From: Streptomyces guryensis
GTDB taxonomy: Bacteria; Actinomycetota; Actinomycetes; Streptomycetales; Streptomycetaceae
Assembly (NCBI RefSeq): GCF_021261325.1
Contig: NZ_JAJSBI010000001.1
Location: forward strand, 620,001 to 684,000
Length of the DNA: 64,000 bases
Reading direction: 5' to 3'
Part shown: positions 8,373 through 17,833 of the stretch, in pieces
Numbering within the stretch: the stretch's first letter is position 1
Layout of the letters: each line of letters opens with the position of its first letter
Translations under genes and position numbers: made by a program
The notes under the pieces: generated by a model
What the model was told of the DNA's origin: nothing
The model's input: only the letters and a program-made list of their open reading frames with translations
Database searches by the model: none

Positions 8373-9110
8373 TCACGGCGTACCCGACGGCTCCCGCAAC
8401 GCCGCGACCTCGGCCCGAAGCGCCCGTACCTCCTCCGTAAGCGCCTCGATCGCCTCCGTCTGCCGCCGCTCCTCCACATCGTCCTTCTCGAACCGTGCGA
8501 TGAACCACGTGGCGATGTTCGCGGTGACCACACCCAGCAGGGCTATACCGGCCAGCATCAGCCCGACGGCGATCATCCGCCCCAGCCCCGTGGTCGGCGC
8601 ATGATCCCCGTACCCCACGGTCGTCATCGTGGTGAACGACCACCACACCGCGTCACCCAGCGTCCGGATGTTCCCGTTCGGCGACTCCCGCTCCACGGAC
8701 AGCACGGCCAGCGACCCGAACATCAGCAACCCGACGACGGCGCCCGCGACATACGTCGTCAGCTGGATCTGCGGGGCCATCCGCGCCCGCCGCCCGACGA
8801 GTATCAGCGTCGACACCATCCGCAGCAGCCGCAACGGCTGAAGCATCGGCAGCACGACGGCGCAGAGGTCTATCCAGTGCGTCCGTACGAACTCCTTGCG
8901 CCGCGGGGCGAGCCCCACCCGCACCAGATAGTCCGTGGCGAACGCCCCCCAGACCACCCACTCCACCACCGTGCACGCGGAGGTCAGCGAGTGCCCCGCG
9001 GAGTGGTCCACGATCGGCACGGCATACGCGACGGCAAAACCCACCGCGAGCGCCAGCAGGGGCCGCTGGGAGTACTGCTCCCAACGCCCCTGCGCCGTTT
9101 GATGCTTCAT
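8373..9110 (-). CDS. Voltage-gated-type potassium channel subunit
   Basis: 245 residues. There are four N-terminal hydrophobic segments resembling S1-S4, with a positively charged S4-like stretch (LRLLRMVSTLILVGRRAR, about 93-110), then S5, a pore loop with the K+ selectivity filter TVGYGD (164-169), and S6. The C-terminal tail (about 210-240) is an Arg/Glu-rich coiled coil likely to tetramerise the channel. The start at 9110 (MKHQTAQGRW) is preferred to the frame's first codon at 9149. It likely sets membrane potential or K+ flux at the plasma membrane. Confidence 0.92.
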   Translation of the reverse strand: MKHQTAQGRWEQYSQRPLLALAVGFAVAYAVPIVDHSAGHSLTSACTVVEWVVWGAFATDYLVRVGLAPRRKEFVRTHWIDLCAVVLPMLQPLRLLRMVSTLILVGRRARMAPQIQLTTYVAGAVVGLLMFGSLAVLSVERESPNGNIRTLGDAVWWSFTTMTTVGYGDHAPTTGLGRMIAVGLMLAGIALLGVVTANIATWFIARFEKDDVEERRQTEAIEALTEEVRALRAEVAALREPSGTP

Positions 9111-9133
9111 GCCCGCATCGTAAAGAACGAGTA

Positions 9134-9165
9134 AGGGCGGCGAGACCATCTGGTCCCGCCGCCCT
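9134..9165 (-). terminator. Hairpin between aceE and the channel gene
   Basis: Perfect AGGGCGGCG / CGCCGCCCT arms (9134-9142, 9157-9165) enclosing an inner GACCA/TGGTC stem. It sits 16 bp after the aceE stop on the minus strand, in position to terminate aceE. Confidence 0.7.
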
Positions 9166-9181
9166 CAAACCGGCCTCGGCG

Positions 9182-11929
9182 TTATGCGTCCCCGCCGGCC
9201 GCCCCCGGATCCGCCGCCGCGACATCCAGAAGCTGATACCGGTCAATGGCCTGCTTGAGCACCGACCGATCGACTTTCCCCTCCTTGGCCAGCTCCGTCA
9301 GTACCGCCACCACGATCGACTCCGCATCGATGTGGAAGAACCGCCGAGCCGCCCCCCGGGTGTCGGCGAAGCCGAACCCATCCGCACCCAGGGACTGGTA
9401 AGACCCCGGCACCCACCGCGCGATCTGGTCCGGAACCGCCCGCATCCAGTCGGACACGGCCACGAAGGGCCCCTGCGCACTCGACAGCTTCTGCGTCACG
9501 TACGGCACCCGCTGCTCCTCCTCGGGGTGCAGCAGGTTGTGCCGCTCGACGTCCACGGCCTCGCGCCGCAGCTCGTTCCAGGAGGTCGCCGACCAGACGT
9601 CGGCCTTGACGTTCCACTCCTCGGCGAGGATCTTCTGCGCCTGGACGGCCCACGGCACGGCCACACCGGACGCCATGATCTGCGCCGGGATCGACCCCGA
9701 AGGGCCCTCGGAGAGCCGGTGGATGCCCTTGAGGATGCCCTCGACGTCCACGTTCGCAGGCTCGGCCGGGTGCTGGATGGGCTCGTTGTAGACGGTGAGG
9801 TAGTAGAAGACGTCCTCGCCGTGCGGGTGCTCCGCGTCGCCGCCGTACATCCGCCGCAGACCGTCCTGCACGATGTACGCGATCTCGTACGAGTACGCCG
9901 GGTCGTAGGCGACACAGCCCGGGTTGGTCGAGGCGAGCAGCTGCGAGTGGCCGTCCGCGTGCTGCAGACCCTCACCGGTCAGCGTCGTACGGCCGGCGGT
10001 CGCACCCAGGACGAAACCGCGCGCCAGCTGGTCGGACATCTGCCAGAACTGGTCGCCGGTGCGCTGGAAACCGAACATCGAGTAGAAGACGTAGACCGGG
10101 ATCAGCGGCTCGCCGTGTGTGGCGTACGCCGAGCCCGCCGCGATCAGCGAGGCCGTGCAGCCCGCCTCCGAGATGCCGTCGTGCAGCATCTGGCCGGTCG
10201 GCGACTCCTTGTAGGCGAGCAGCAGGTCGCGGTCCACGGCCTCGTACTGCTGCCCCAGCGGGTTGTAGATCTTCGCACTCGGGAAGAAGGAGTCCATACC
10301 GAACGTGCGGTACTCGTCCGGCGCGATCAGTACGAACCGCTTGCCGATCTCCTTGTCCCGCATGAGGTCCTTGAGGAGACGGACGAAGGCCATCGTGGTC
10401 GCGATCGACTGCTGACCCGAGCCCTTCTTCACCGTCGCGTACGTCTTGTCGTCCGGCAGCGCGAGCGGCTTGGAGCGCACGACGCGGGTCGGGACGTACC
10501 CACCGCACTGCTTGCGATGGTCGTGCATGTACTGGATCTCTTCCGAGTTCCGGCCCGGGTGGTAGTACGGCGGAACCCCGCTCTCCAGGTCCTTGTCGGA
10601 GATCGGCAGGTGCAGCCGGTCGCGGAAGCGCTTGAGGTCGTCGACCGTCAGCTTCTTCATCTGGTGCGTGGCGTTGCGGCCCTCGAAGTTCGGGCCCAGC
10701 GTCCAGCCCTTGATCGTCTTGGCCAGGATCACCGTCGGCTGGCCCTTGTGCGCCTTGGCCGCCGAGAACGCCGCGAAGATCTTCCTGTGGTCGTGACCGC
10801 CGCGGCCCAGGTGCAGGATCTGGTCGTCGGTCATGCCCTCGACCATCGCGCGCAGCCGCTGGTCGTCGCCGAAGAAGTTCTCGCGGATGTACGCGCCGGA
10901 CTCGGTGGCGTAGGTCTGGAACTGGCCGTCCGGCGTCGTGTTCATCTTGTTGACGAGGATGCCGTCGCGGTCCTGGGCGAGCAGCGGGTCCCAGGAGCGG
11001 TCCCAGATGAGCTTGATCACGTTCCAGCCGGCGCCGCGGAAGACCGACTCCAGCTCCTGGATGACCTTGCCGTTGCCGCGCACCGGGCCGTCCAGGCGCT
11101 GCAGGTTGCAGTTGACCACGAAGGTCAGGTTGTCCAGGCCCTCACGGGCGGCGATGGTCAGCTGGCCGAGCGACTCCGGCTCGTCCATCTCGCCGTCGCC
11201 GAGGAACGCCCACACCTGGGACTTGCTCGTGTCGGCGATCCCGCGCGCGTGCATGTAGCGGTTCATCCGGGCCTGGAAGATCGCGCCGATCGGGCCGAGG
11301 CCCATCGACACGGTCGGGAACTCCCAGAAGTCCGGCATCGAGCGGGGGTGCGGGTACGAGGACAGCCCGTGCGGGGCCTTCGACTTCTCCTGCCGGAAAC
11401 CGTCGAGGTTCTCCTCGCTGAGGCGGTCGAGCAGGAACGCGCGCGCGTAGATGCCCGGAGAGGCGTGGCCCTGGAAGAAGACCTGGTCGCCGCCGTCGCC
11501 CTCGTCCTTGCCGCGGAAGAAGTGGTTGAAGCCGACGTCGTAGAGCGACGCGGAGGAGGCGAAGGTGGCGATGTGGCCGCCGACGCCGATGCCGGGGCGC
11601 TGGGCGCGCGAGACCATGACCGCCGCGTTCCAGCGGGTGGCGTTCAGGACCTTGCGCTCGATCTCCTCGTTGCCGGGGAAGAACGGCTCACTCTTGGTGG
11701 GGATCGTGTTGACGTAGTCCGTGCTGCGCATCTCGGGCACGGCCACGCGCTTCTCGCGAGCCCGCTCGATCAGCCGCAGCATCAGGTAGCGGGCCCGCTC
11801 ACGGCCGCGCTCGTCGACGGCGGCGTCCAGGGAGTCGAGCCACTCCTGGGTCTCCTCGGGATCGAAGTCAGGAACCTGACTCGGAAGGCCGCCAATGATG
11901 ATCGGATTGCGATCGGATCCGGAAGCCAC
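9182..11929 (-). CDS. aceE: Pyruvate dehydrogenase E1 component, homodimeric type
   Basis: 915 residues, full length for the single-chain E1 used by actinobacteria and enterobacteria. It decarboxylates pyruvate with thiamine diphosphate and passes the acetyl group to the lipoyl domain of E2. The ThDP/Mg motif is in [12 protein letters not shown] with downstream [14 protein letters not shown]. The N-terminal [22 protein letters not shown] and the central [17 protein letters not shown] stretches are AceE signatures. The E2 and lipoyl genes are not adjacent, as is usual in Streptomyces. A hairpin follows the stop. Confidence 0.97.
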   Translation of the reverse strand: MASGSDRNPIIIGGLPSQVPDFDPEETQEWLDSLDAAVDERGRERARYLMLRLIERAREKRVAVPEMRSTDYVNTIPTKSEPFFPGNEEIERKVLNATRWNAAVMVSRAQRPGIGVGGHIATFASSASLYDVGFNHFFRGKDEGDGGDQVFFQGHASPGIYARAFLLDRLSEENLDGFRQEKSKAPHGLSSYPHPRSMPDFWEFPTVSMGLGPIGAIFQARMNRYMHARGIADTSKSQVWAFLGDGEMDEPESLGQLTIAAREGLDNLTFVVNCNLQRLDGPVRGNGKVIQELESVFRGAGWNVIKLIWDRSWDPLLAQDRDGILVNKMNTTPDGQFQTYATESGAYIRENFFGDDQRLRAMVEGMTDDQILHLGRGGHDHRKIFAAFSAAKAHKGQPTVILAKTIKGWTLGPNFEGRNATHQMKKLTVDDLKRFRDRLHLPISDKDLESGVPPYYHPGRNSEEIQYMHDHRKQCGGYVPTRVVRSKPLALPDDKTYATVKKGSGQQSIATTMAFVRLLKDLMRDKEIGKRFVLIAPDEYRTFGMDSFFPSAKIYNPLGQQYEAVDRDLLLAYKESPTGQMLHDGISEAGCTASLIAAGSAYATHGEPLIPVYVFYSMFGFQRTGDQFWQMSDQLARGFVLGATAGRTTLTGEGLQHADGHSQLLASTNPGCVAYDPAYSYEIAYIVQDGLRRMYGGDAEHPHGEDVFYYLTVYNEPIQHPAEPANVDVEGILKGIHRLSEGPSGSIPAQIMASGVAVPWAVQAQKILAEEWNVKADVWSATSWNELRREAVDVERHNLLHPEEEQRVPYVTQKLSSAQGPFVAVSDWMRAVPDQIARWVPGSYQSLGADGFGFADTRGAARRFFHIDAESIVVAVLTELAKEGKVDRSVLKQAIDRYQLLDVAAADPGAAGGDA

Positions 11930-12281
11930 GCTGTTCCTTACCTGTCAGAGGGCTGCATTGAGCTGCTTTTCGGTACGCCTGCACCGTTCCCCATCGTGTA
12001 CCTCGGGAAAGCAAACGTCATCTCTACTGAGAGGTAACCGAGACCTGCGTCAGCTCCACCTGGTTCCCAATGCCACAAAGGGGGCAGAAAGGTGTGGTGT
12101 AGGTCACTTGTGGCGGCGGTTGCGTGCCTGGAGTTGGGGTGACACGGCCAGGATCGTCACCGTTTCGGCGGTCTGAACGGCCGGGTACTTGCGCGATCCG
12201 CCCCGCCCGTGTGGACTACGGCCAATGCTTCGCGCACGCGCGTGGCTGAACACTTTCCAATTCATGATCAGGAGGCACCCC
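11930..12281. promoter_or_regulatory. Divergent aceE / DUF3052 intergenic region
   Basis: 352 bp without a gene. It must hold the aceE promoter (minus) and that of the DUF3052 gene (plus). Visible: an A/T-richer stretch around 11990-12040, AAAGGGGGCAGAAAGGTGTG near 12076, and a GGAGG ribosome site at 12271-12275 fixing the GTG start at 12282. No regulator site could be assigned by eye. Confidence 0.5.
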
Positions 12282-12713
12282 GTGAGCGCGACCGCGGACC
12301 ACGCGGAGACGAGCCCTGCCGTGAGGCTGGGGTTCCAGCCCGAGCAGGTGGTCCAGGAGATCGGCTACGACGACGACGTAGACCAGGAACTCCGCGAGGC
12401 CATTGAGCAGGTCATCGGCAGCGACCTTGTGGACGAGGACTACGACGACGTCGCCGATGCCGTGGTGCTCTGGTTCCGCGACGACGACGGCGACCTGACC
12501 GATGTGCTGGTGGATGCCACCACGTACATCGAGGAGGGCGGCTCGATCCTGCTGCTGACGCCGAAGACCGGCCGCGACGGCTACGTGGAGCCGAGCGACA
12601 TCTCCGAAGCCGCGACGACGGCGGGGCTGTCCGCCTCCAAGAGCGTCAGCGTGGGCAAGGACTGGAGCGGCAGTCGGCTGGTGACGCCCAAGGCAGCCAA
12701 GTCCAAGAAGTAG
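12282..12713 (+). CDS. DUF3052 family protein
   Basis: 143 residues, acidic and cytoplasmic, a conserved actinobacterial family of unknown function. The core runs from RLGFQPEQVVQEIGYDDDVD through VLWFRDDDGDLTDVLVDATT to GYVEPSDISEAA. The start is the GTG at 12282, six bases after GGAGG; the open frame reaches back to 12189 but that part has no family resemblance. A strong hairpin terminator follows at 12725. Confidence 0.9.
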   Translation: MSATADHAETSPAVRLGFQPEQVVQEIGYDDDVDQELREAIEQVIGSDLVDEDYDDVADAVVLWFRDDDGDLTDVLVDATTYIEEGGSILLLTPKTGRDGYVEPSDISEAATTAGLSASKSVSVGKDWSGSRLVTPKAAKSKK

Positions 12714-12724
12714 AAGACCACCGG

Positions 12725-12752
12725 GGACGGGCTGAGTACGCTCAGCCCGTCC
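12725..12752 (+). terminator. Perfect 12-bp stem terminator
   Basis: GGACGGGCTGAG (12725-12736), TACG loop, CTCAGCCCGTCC (12741-12752). Eleven bases after the DUF3052 stop; no T-run. Confidence 0.8.
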
Positions 12753-12822
12753 GTCGGCTTTCCGTGGCCGCTGCGTAGGGTGGGTGCCACCCGAACAGCC
12801 CCACCGAAAGGGACGTATCCCG

Positions 12823-13290
12823 ATGGCGATCCAGGTCGGCGACAAGGCCCCCGACTTCGAGCTCAAGGACAACCACGGCGCCACCGTGAAGCTCTCCGAG
12901 TTCCGGGGCGGCGAGAACCCAAAGAACGTCGTCCTGCTCTTCTACCCCTTCGCCTTCACCGGAGTGTGCACCGGTGAGCTGTGCGAGGTGCGGGACAACC
13001 TGCCGCAGTTCTCCGACCGCGACACCCAGGTGCTCGCCGTCTCCAACGACTCCATCCACACCCTGCGCGTCTTCGCCGAGCAGGAGGGCCTGGAGTACCC
13101 GCTGCTGAGCGACTTCTGGCCGCACGGCGAGGTCTCGCGCGCCTACGGCGTCTTCGCCGAGGACAAGGGCTGCGCGGTACGCGGCACCTTCGTCATCGAC
13201 AAGGAGGGTGTCGTGCGCTGGACCGTCGTCAACGCGTTGCCGGACGCCCGCGACCTGAGCGAGTACGTGAAGGCGCTCGACACCCTGTGA
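12823..13290 (+). CDS. Peroxiredoxin (AhpE/Bcp type)
   Basis: 155 residues, thioredoxin-fold peroxidase that reduces hydroperoxides. The peroxidatic centre is in [19 protein letters not shown] (Pro-x3-Thr-x2-Cys, about Cys46), with a second Cys four residues on and a third late Cys ([12 protein letters not shown]) that is not in the usual resolving position. This matches the one-Cys AhpE-like group of actinobacteria. The start at ATG 12823 follows GAAAGGGA; the upstream frame extension is unsupported. It stands alone and is followed by the first terD gene. Confidence 0.93.
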   Translation: MAIQVGDKAPDFELKDNHGATVKLSEFRGGENPKNVVLLFYPFAFTGVCTGELCEVRDNLPQFSDRDTQVLAVSNDSIHTLRVFAEQEGLEYPLLSDFWPHGEVSRAYGVFAEDKGCAVRGTFVIDKEGVVRWTVVNALPDARDLSEYVKALDTL

Positions 13291-13403
13291 TTCTTCGGCT
13301 CCAAGCCATGCGTGCGGCGGGAACCCCTCACTAGGATCGAATCGTTGATCCGGTATCAGACGCACGGCGGGGCTCCCCGCCCCTGGACACCAATGGAGGA
13401 CTC

Positions 13404-13979
13404 GTGGGAGTCAGCCTCAGCAAGGGCGGCAACGTATCGCTGACCAAGGAGGCCCCGGGCCTGACCGCGGTCATCGTCGGTCTGGGGTGGGACGTCCGCA
13501 CCACGACCGGTACCGACTTCGACCTGGACGCCAGCGCGCTGCTGCTGAACGCGTCGGGCAAGGTCGGCAGTGACGCCAACTTCGTCTTCTTCAACAACCT
13601 CAAGAGCCCGGACGGCTCGGTCGAGCACACCGGGGACAACATCACCGGTGAGGGCGAGGGCGACGACGAGCAGATCAAGATCAACCTCGCGGCCGTCCCG
13701 GCCGAGGTCGAGAAGATCGTGTTCCCGGTCTCGATCTACGACGCCGAGAACCGCCAGCAGTCGTTCGGCCAGGTGCGCAACGCGTTCATCCGCGTGGTGA
13801 ACCAGGCGGGCGAGGCCGAGATCGCCCGCTACGACCTCTCCGAGGACGCCTCGACGGAGACCGCCATGGTCTTCGGCGAGCTGTACCGCAACGGCGCGGA
13901 GTGGAAGTTCCGCGCCATCGGTCAGGGGTACGCCTCGGGCCTGCGCGGCATCGCGCAGGACTTCGGCGTGAACGTCTGA
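13404..13979 (+). CDS. terD: TerD-family tellurium/stress protein
   Basis: 191 residues, a single TerD beta-sandwich. It starts with the canonical [15 protein letters not shown] (GTG start after GGAGGA) and has the Ca2+-binding acid cluster [13 protein letters not shown], the [13 protein letters not shown] loop and the late [22 protein letters not shown] strand. TerD proteins bind calcium and form cytoplasmic complexes with TerC-type membrane proteins in tellurite, phage and envelope-stress resistance. First of an island of ter genes: a second terD follows after a strong hairpin, then a TerC-like gene. Confidence 0.96.
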   Translation: MGVSLSKGGNVSLTKEAPGLTAVIVGLGWDVRTTTGTDFDLDASALLLNASGKVGSDANFVFFNNLKSPDGSVEHTGDNITGEGEGDDEQIKINLAAVPAEVEKIVFPVSIYDAENRQQSFGQVRNAFIRVVNQAGEAEIARYDLSEDASTETAMVFGELYRNGAEWKFRAIGQGYASGLRGIAQDFGVNV

Positions 13980-14001
13980 GATCCGTCACCGGGTCTCACA
14001 T

Positions 14002-14038
14002 CGTCCGGCGCCGCACCGTTTGCGTGCGGCGCCGGACG
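14002..14038 (+). terminator. 15-bp perfect hairpin between two terD genes
   Basis: CGTCCGGCGCCGCAC (14002-14016), seven-base loop CGTTTGC, GTGCGGCGCCGGACG (14024-14038). No mismatch and no T-run. It lies midway between terD paralogues, so it could terminate or attenuate read-through, or protect the upstream mRNA 3' end. Confidence 0.75.
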
Positions 14039-14082
14039 CGCAGGACAACCAAAGAAGCACCATCTCGGGGAGGACCAGCATC

Positions 14083-14661
14083 ATGGGCGTCACGCTCGCC
14101 AAGGGGGGCAATGTCTCCCTGTCCAAGGCCGCACCCAACCTGACCCAGGTGATGATCGGGCTGGGCTGGGACGCGCGCTCCACCACCGGAGCCCCGTTCG
14201 ACCTGGACGCCAGCGCCCTGCTGTGCGGCGCCGGCAACCGGGTCCTGGGCGACGAGTACTTCGTCTTCTACAACCAGCTCAAGAGCCCGGAGGGCTCGGT
14301 GGAGCACACCGGCGACAACCTCACCGGTGAGGGCGAGGGCGACGACGAGTCGATCCTGGTCGACCTCGGCCAGGTGCCGGCCCACTGCGACAAGATCGTC
14401 TTTCCGGTCTCGATCCACATGGCCGACGAGCGCGCCCAGACCTTCGGACAGGTGAGCAACGCCTTCATCCGCGTCGTCAACCAGGCCGACGGCCAGGAGC
14501 TCGCGCGCTACGACCTCAGCGAGGACGCCTCCACCGAAACCGCGATGATCTTCGGTGAGCTCTACCGCTACCAGGGCGAATGGAAGTTCCGGGCGGTGGG
14601 ACAGGGGTACGCGTCGGGGCTCCGGGGCATCGCTCTAGACTTTGGAGTCAACGTTTCGTAA
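14083..14661 (+). CDS. terD: Second TerD-family protein
   Basis: 192 residues, a paralogue of the preceding gene in tandem, with [31 protein letters not shown] (calcium site) and [20 protein letters not shown]. The ATG at 14083 is preceded by GGGGAGGA, which decides it against the earlier in-frame ATG at 14020. Likely forms hetero-oligomers with its neighbour and docks to the DUF475/TerC membrane protein encoded next. Confidence 0.96.
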   Translation: MGVTLAKGGNVSLSKAAPNLTQVMIGLGWDARSTTGAPFDLDASALLCGAGNRVLGDEYFVFYNQLKSPEGSVEHTGDNLTGEGEGDDESILVDLGQVPAHCDKIVFPVSIHMADERAQTFGQVSNAFIRVVNQADGQELARYDLSEDASTETAMIFGELYRYQGEWKFRAVGQGYASGLRGIALDFGVNVS

Positions 14662-14713
14662 AGGCGAGTACGGCGCGGGGGAGAGACCCGTACCGATACG
14701 GATTGGGTAGCCA

Positions 14714-15862
14714 GTGCTTCTGAAAACCTTCGGCTGGTCGTTCGCGATTACCGCGGTCGGCCTGGCCGTCGCCGTCCTCTACGGGGGGTGGGAGGCCCTC
14801 GGCATCGTGGCGATCCTCTCCATCCTCGAGATCTCGCTGTCGTTCGACAACGCTGTGGTCAACGCCGGAATCCTGAAGAAGATGAACGCCTTCTGGCAGA
14901 AGATCTTCCTCACCGTCGGCGTCCTCATCGCGGTCTTCGGCATGCGGCTGGTCTTCCCGGTCGTCATCGTCGCGATCAGCGCCAAGATGGGCCCCATCCA
15001 GGCCGTCGACCTCGCCCTCAACAACAAGGACCGCTACCAGCAGCTGGTCACCGACGCCCACCCGTCGATCGCCGCCTTCGGTGGCATGTTCCTGCTGATG
15101 ATCTTCCTCGACTTCATCTTCGAGGACCGGGACATCCAGTGGCTGCGCTGGATCGAGCGCCCGCTGGCCAAGCTCGGCAAGGTCGACATGCTGTCGGTCT
15201 GCATCGCCCTGGTCGTCCTGCTGATCACCTCGTTCACCTTCGCCACCCACGCCCACCAGCACGGCGGCGCGCACGTCGACAAGGCGCAGACGGTGCTGAT
15301 CTCCGGCATCGCCGGTCTGATCACGTACATGGTCGTCGGCGGACTCTCCGGCTACTTCGAGGACAAGCTCGAGGAAGAGGAGGAGCGGGAGCACGAGGAG
15401 GAGGAAGAGGCCGCGCGCACCGGCAAGAAGCGCTCGCCGGTCGTCCTCGCGGGCCAGGCCGCGTTCTTCATGTTCCTCTACCTCGAGGTCCTCGACGCGT
15501 CCTTCTCCTTCGACGGTGTGATCGGCGCCTTCGCCATCACCAACGACATCGTGCTGATGGCGCTGGGCCTCGGTATCGGCGCCATGTACGTCCGTTCGCT
15601 GACCGTGTACCTGGTCCGCCAGGGCACTCTCGACGACTACGTCTACCTGGAGCACGGCGCGCACTACGCGATCGGCGCGCTGGCCGTGATCCTCATGGTC
15701 ACCATCCAGTACCAGATCAACGAGGTCATCACCGGCCTCGTCGGTGTCGTCCTGATCGCCTGGTCCTTCTGGTCCTCGGTGCGCCGCAACAAGGCGCTCG
15801 CGGCAGCCGAGGGAAAAGCGGCGGGCTCGGACGAGAAGGCTGAGATCCCGTCCGGGGTGTGA
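14714..15862 (+). CDS. DUF475 integral membrane protein, TerC superfamily
   Basis: 382 residues with about nine membrane helices. The two conserved acid motifs of the TerC/DUF475 superfamily are present: ILEISLSFDNAVVNAG in helix 2 and YLEVLDASFSFDGVIGAFA in the second half, related by internal repetition. A long acidic cytoplasmic loop (EEEEEREHEEEEEAA, about residues 222-236) separates the halves and could bind divalent metal or the TerD proteins. TerC-type proteins are implicated in metal (especially Mn2+) handling. GTG start at 14714 with a weak ribosome site; 52 bp after terD, so probably the same transcript. A T-tailed terminator follows. Confidence 0.93.
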   Translation: MLLKTFGWSFAITAVGLAVAVLYGGWEALGIVAILSILEISLSFDNAVVNAGILKKMNAFWQKIFLTVGVLIAVFGMRLVFPVVIVAISAKMGPIQAVDLALNNKDRYQQLVTDAHPSIAAFGGMFLLMIFLDFIFEDRDIQWLRWIERPLAKLGKVDMLSVCIALVVLLITSFTFATHAHQHGGAHVDKAQTVLISGIAGLITYMVVGGLSGYFEDKLEEEEEREHEEEEEAARTGKKRSPVVLAGQAAFFMFLYLEVLDASFSFDGVIGAFAITNDIVLMALGLGIGAMYVRSLTVYLVRQGTLDDYVYLEHGAHYAIGALAVILMVTIQYQINEVITGLVGVVLIAWSFWSSVRRNKALAAAEGKAAGSDEKAEIPSGV

Positions 15863-15910
15863 GGCGCGCCCGGCCTGGGATATGACACAGGCTCCGAGGG
15901 AACGCTCTGT

Positions 15911-15947
15911 GCGGGGCGGCCGGTCTCCGGCCGCCCCGCCGGTTTTT
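15911..15947 (+). terminator. Rho-independent terminator with T-run
   Basis: GCGGGGCGGCCGG (15911-15923), TCT loop, CCGGCCGCCCCGC (15927-15939), then CGGTTTTT. It ends the terD-terD-DUF475 transcript. Confidence 0.92.
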
Positions 15948-15994
15948 CAAGTGGAGCCGGGTCCGGCAGGACCCGGGTGAATCTGGGGGCGGGA

Positions 15995-16732
15995 ATGGGC
16001 TTCTTCGACGGACTCCGGCGTGGACGCGCGGACGACTTCGACTCGGGCAGCGCGGCCACCAACTCCATCGAGCTGACCAAACGGCACCACCAGGTCTCCC
16101 TCACCAAGCAGGGGGCGGCCACCGGGCATCTGCGCGTCAACCTGAGCTGGCGGATGCGGACGTCCGACATCGGAGGCTCGCAGCGGGAGTCCCTGTTCCG
16201 TCACCCCTTCAAGGCGCTCAAGCCCGCGGAGGTCATGGGGCACGGCCAGAGCATGGTCAACGTCGACCTCGACCTGGCGTGCCTGTACGAGCTCCAGGAC
16301 GGCACGAAGGGCGTGGTGCAGCCGCTCGGCAACTACCTCGGGGACGTCAATGCGCCGCCGTACGTCAAGCTCAGCGGCGACGACCGGTTCGGGTCGGCGT
16401 CCGGCGAGACGATGTACGTCAACCTCGACCACCGGGACGAGATCAAGCGGCTGCTGGTCTTCGTGTACATCTACGACCAGACGCCGGCGTTCGACCGTAC
16501 GCACGCGATCGTCACGCTGTATCCGAGCAACGGGCCCCGGATCGAGATCCACCTCGACGAGCGGCATCCGCAGGCCCGGTCGTGTGCGGTGGTGATGATC
16601 GAGAACGTGAAGGGGGAGCTGGTGGTGCGGCGTGAGGTGAAGTTCGTCTACGGGTTTCAGGCGGAGTTGGATCGGTTGTACGGGTGGGGGTTGCAGTGGG
16701 GGCGGGGCTACAAGTCCGCGGTGGAGCGCTGA
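15995..16732 (+). CDS. TerA-like stress protein (divergent TerD fold)
   Basis: 245 residues. It has a TerD-superfamily beta-sandwich of the TerA-like type: IELTKRHHQVSLTKQG near residue 30, MVNVDLDLACLYELQDG (the calcium-site equivalent, about 90), YVNLDHRDEIKRLLVFVYIY, and a C-terminal VKFVYGFQAELDRLYGWGL. I chose the ATG at 15995, preceded by GGGGGCGGGA, over the GTG at 15977. TerA/TerB/TerD proteins assemble together on TerC; here it follows the DUF475 gene but behind a terminator, so it probably has its own promoter. Confidence 0.88.
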   Translation: MGFFDGLRRGRADDFDSGSAATNSIELTKRHHQVSLTKQGAATGHLRVNLSWRMRTSDIGGSQRESLFRHPFKALKPAEVMGHGQSMVNVDLDLACLYELQDGTKGVVQPLGNYLGDVNAPPYVKLSGDDRFGSASGETMYVNLDHRDEIKRLLVFVYIYDQTPAFDRTHAIVTLYPSNGPRIEIHLDERHPQARSCAVVMIENVKGELVVRREVKFVYGFQAELDRLYGWGLQWGRGYKSAVER

Positions 16733-16779
16733 CGCTGGTTCTCGGCCGGTGCCCGGAGAGCTCGGGTGGCCCTGTTCGT

Positions 16780-16840
16780 CGGCGGCTGCGGGTTTGCTGT
16801 GGCTTGTCGCGCAGCTCCCCCCGCCCCTTGGGGGCGCTCC
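16780..16840 (-). repeat. Dispersed repeat family B, copy abutting a terD stop
   Basis: GGCGGCTGCGGGTTTGCTGT, then GGCTTGTCGCGCAGCTCCCC and a CCCCTTGGGGGCGC dyad. It matches the arms of the inverted element inside the PRTase gene at 19778-19918 in block order, with several substitutions. It ends exactly at the TAA of the minus-strand terD gene. Confidence 0.6.
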
Positions 16841-17626
16841 TTAGCGCCCGATGAACTGCGGCCCCTGCGGCGGGAGCCGGAAGTCCGGGTTCGGGGCCGG
16901 GACCGTCACCGGAGGCGGGTAGCCGTAGCCGGTGGAGGCTGCTGCGGGCTGGGGGTAGCCGTAGGCGGGCTGGGTGGTGGGGGGCTGCTGGGGGTAGCCG
17001 TAGATCGGCTGGGTGGGGACGGCGGTGGGCTGCTCCGGGGGGAGGGGCTGGGAGATCTCGGGGGCGGGTTCCACAGTGGCCTCCGACTCGTCCACCGAGA
17101 TGCCGAACTCCGTGGCCAGGCCCTTCAAGCCGTCCGAGTAGCCCTCGCCCAGCGCGCGGAACTTCCAGGCCTTGTCACGGCGGTACAACTCGCCGCAGAT
17201 CAGGGCGGTCTCCTGGCCCGTCTCGGGCTTGATGTCGAAGAGGATCAGCGGCTCGTCGGCCGCGCTCGCCGCGTCGTACAGCAGGATGCGCAGACCCTGT
17301 ACGCGGTCGAAGGTGACGTCGTCCGCCGAAGCGACCAGAAGAATCCGGCTGACGTCGGCCTCGACTCCGGCCAGGTCTGTCTGGATCGTGTCGGTGAGGC
17401 CGTCGGCGACCCGCTTCTTGCCGAGCCACCTGGCCTTCCCGGACGGATGCCGGGGCTGGTTGTAGAAGACGAAGTCCTCGTCGGAGCGCACACGACCGTC
17501 CGGGCCGAGGAGCAGCGCAGAGGCGTCGACGTCCGGGACCCCCTGCCCGGGCGTCCAGCGCAGCACGGCGCGCACCGTGGCGGCCTCGAGCGGGACGTTC
17601 GACCCCTTCAGCATCGCGTGCGTCAT
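16841..17626 (-). CDS. TerD-family protein with Pro/Gln-rich C-terminal tail
   Basis: 261 residues. The TerD domain (about 1-180) has [20 protein letters not shown] and [22 protein letters not shown], but its N-terminus is divergent ([20 protein letters not shown] instead of GVSLxKG). The tail (about 185-261) is low-complexity and carries three YGYPQ/YGYPPP units, a pattern seen in many streptomycete TerD proteins and likely disordered or surface-binding. It runs against the other ter genes and is divergent from the CitE-like operon, so it may share a promoter region with it. Confidence 0.9.
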   Translation of the reverse strand: MTHAMLKGSNVPLEAATVRAVLRWTPGQGVPDVDASALLLGPDGRVRSDEDFVFYNQPRHPSGKARWLGKKRVADGLTDTIQTDLAGVEADVSRILLVASADDVTFDRVQGLRILLYDAASAADEPLILFDIKPETGQETALICGELYRRDKAWKFRALGEGYSDGLKGLATEFGISVDESEATVEPAPEISQPLPPEQPTAVPTQPIYGYPQQPPTTQPAYGYPQPAAASTGYGYPPPVTVPAPNPDFRLPPQGPQFIGR

Positions 17627-17833
17627 GCGGTCATCCTGCCCTCTCGGTCCTGATCACGACAACGCGGGGTGGGAGACCCGCGACCGTGTCGACGGCTTGT
17701 GGAATCGCCGTCGACATGGCCGAGTTACCAGAAATTCATGCCCCACGGGAACCTTTGGCACGACTCTCTACGTACTATTACCGGCCACCTGTCATCGAAT
17801 CCACAGCCTTACCTGGCGTCACGGGGGAGTTCT
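17627..17833. promoter_or_regulatory. Divergent region between terD (minus) and the CitE-PRTase-HAD operon
   Basis: 207 bp with no gene. A/T-richer than its surroundings between 17725 and 17810 (GTTACCAGAAATTCATG, TACGTACTATTACCGG), consistent with promoters for both directions. GGGGGAG at 17823-17829 is the ribosome site for 17834. Confidence 0.55.

Noticed and set aside
9332..12037. A 901-codon open frame antisense to aceE
   Set aside because: Arg/Val/Gly/Leu-rich shadow frame produced by high third-position GC; no family motif, while the opposite strand is a textbook AceE.
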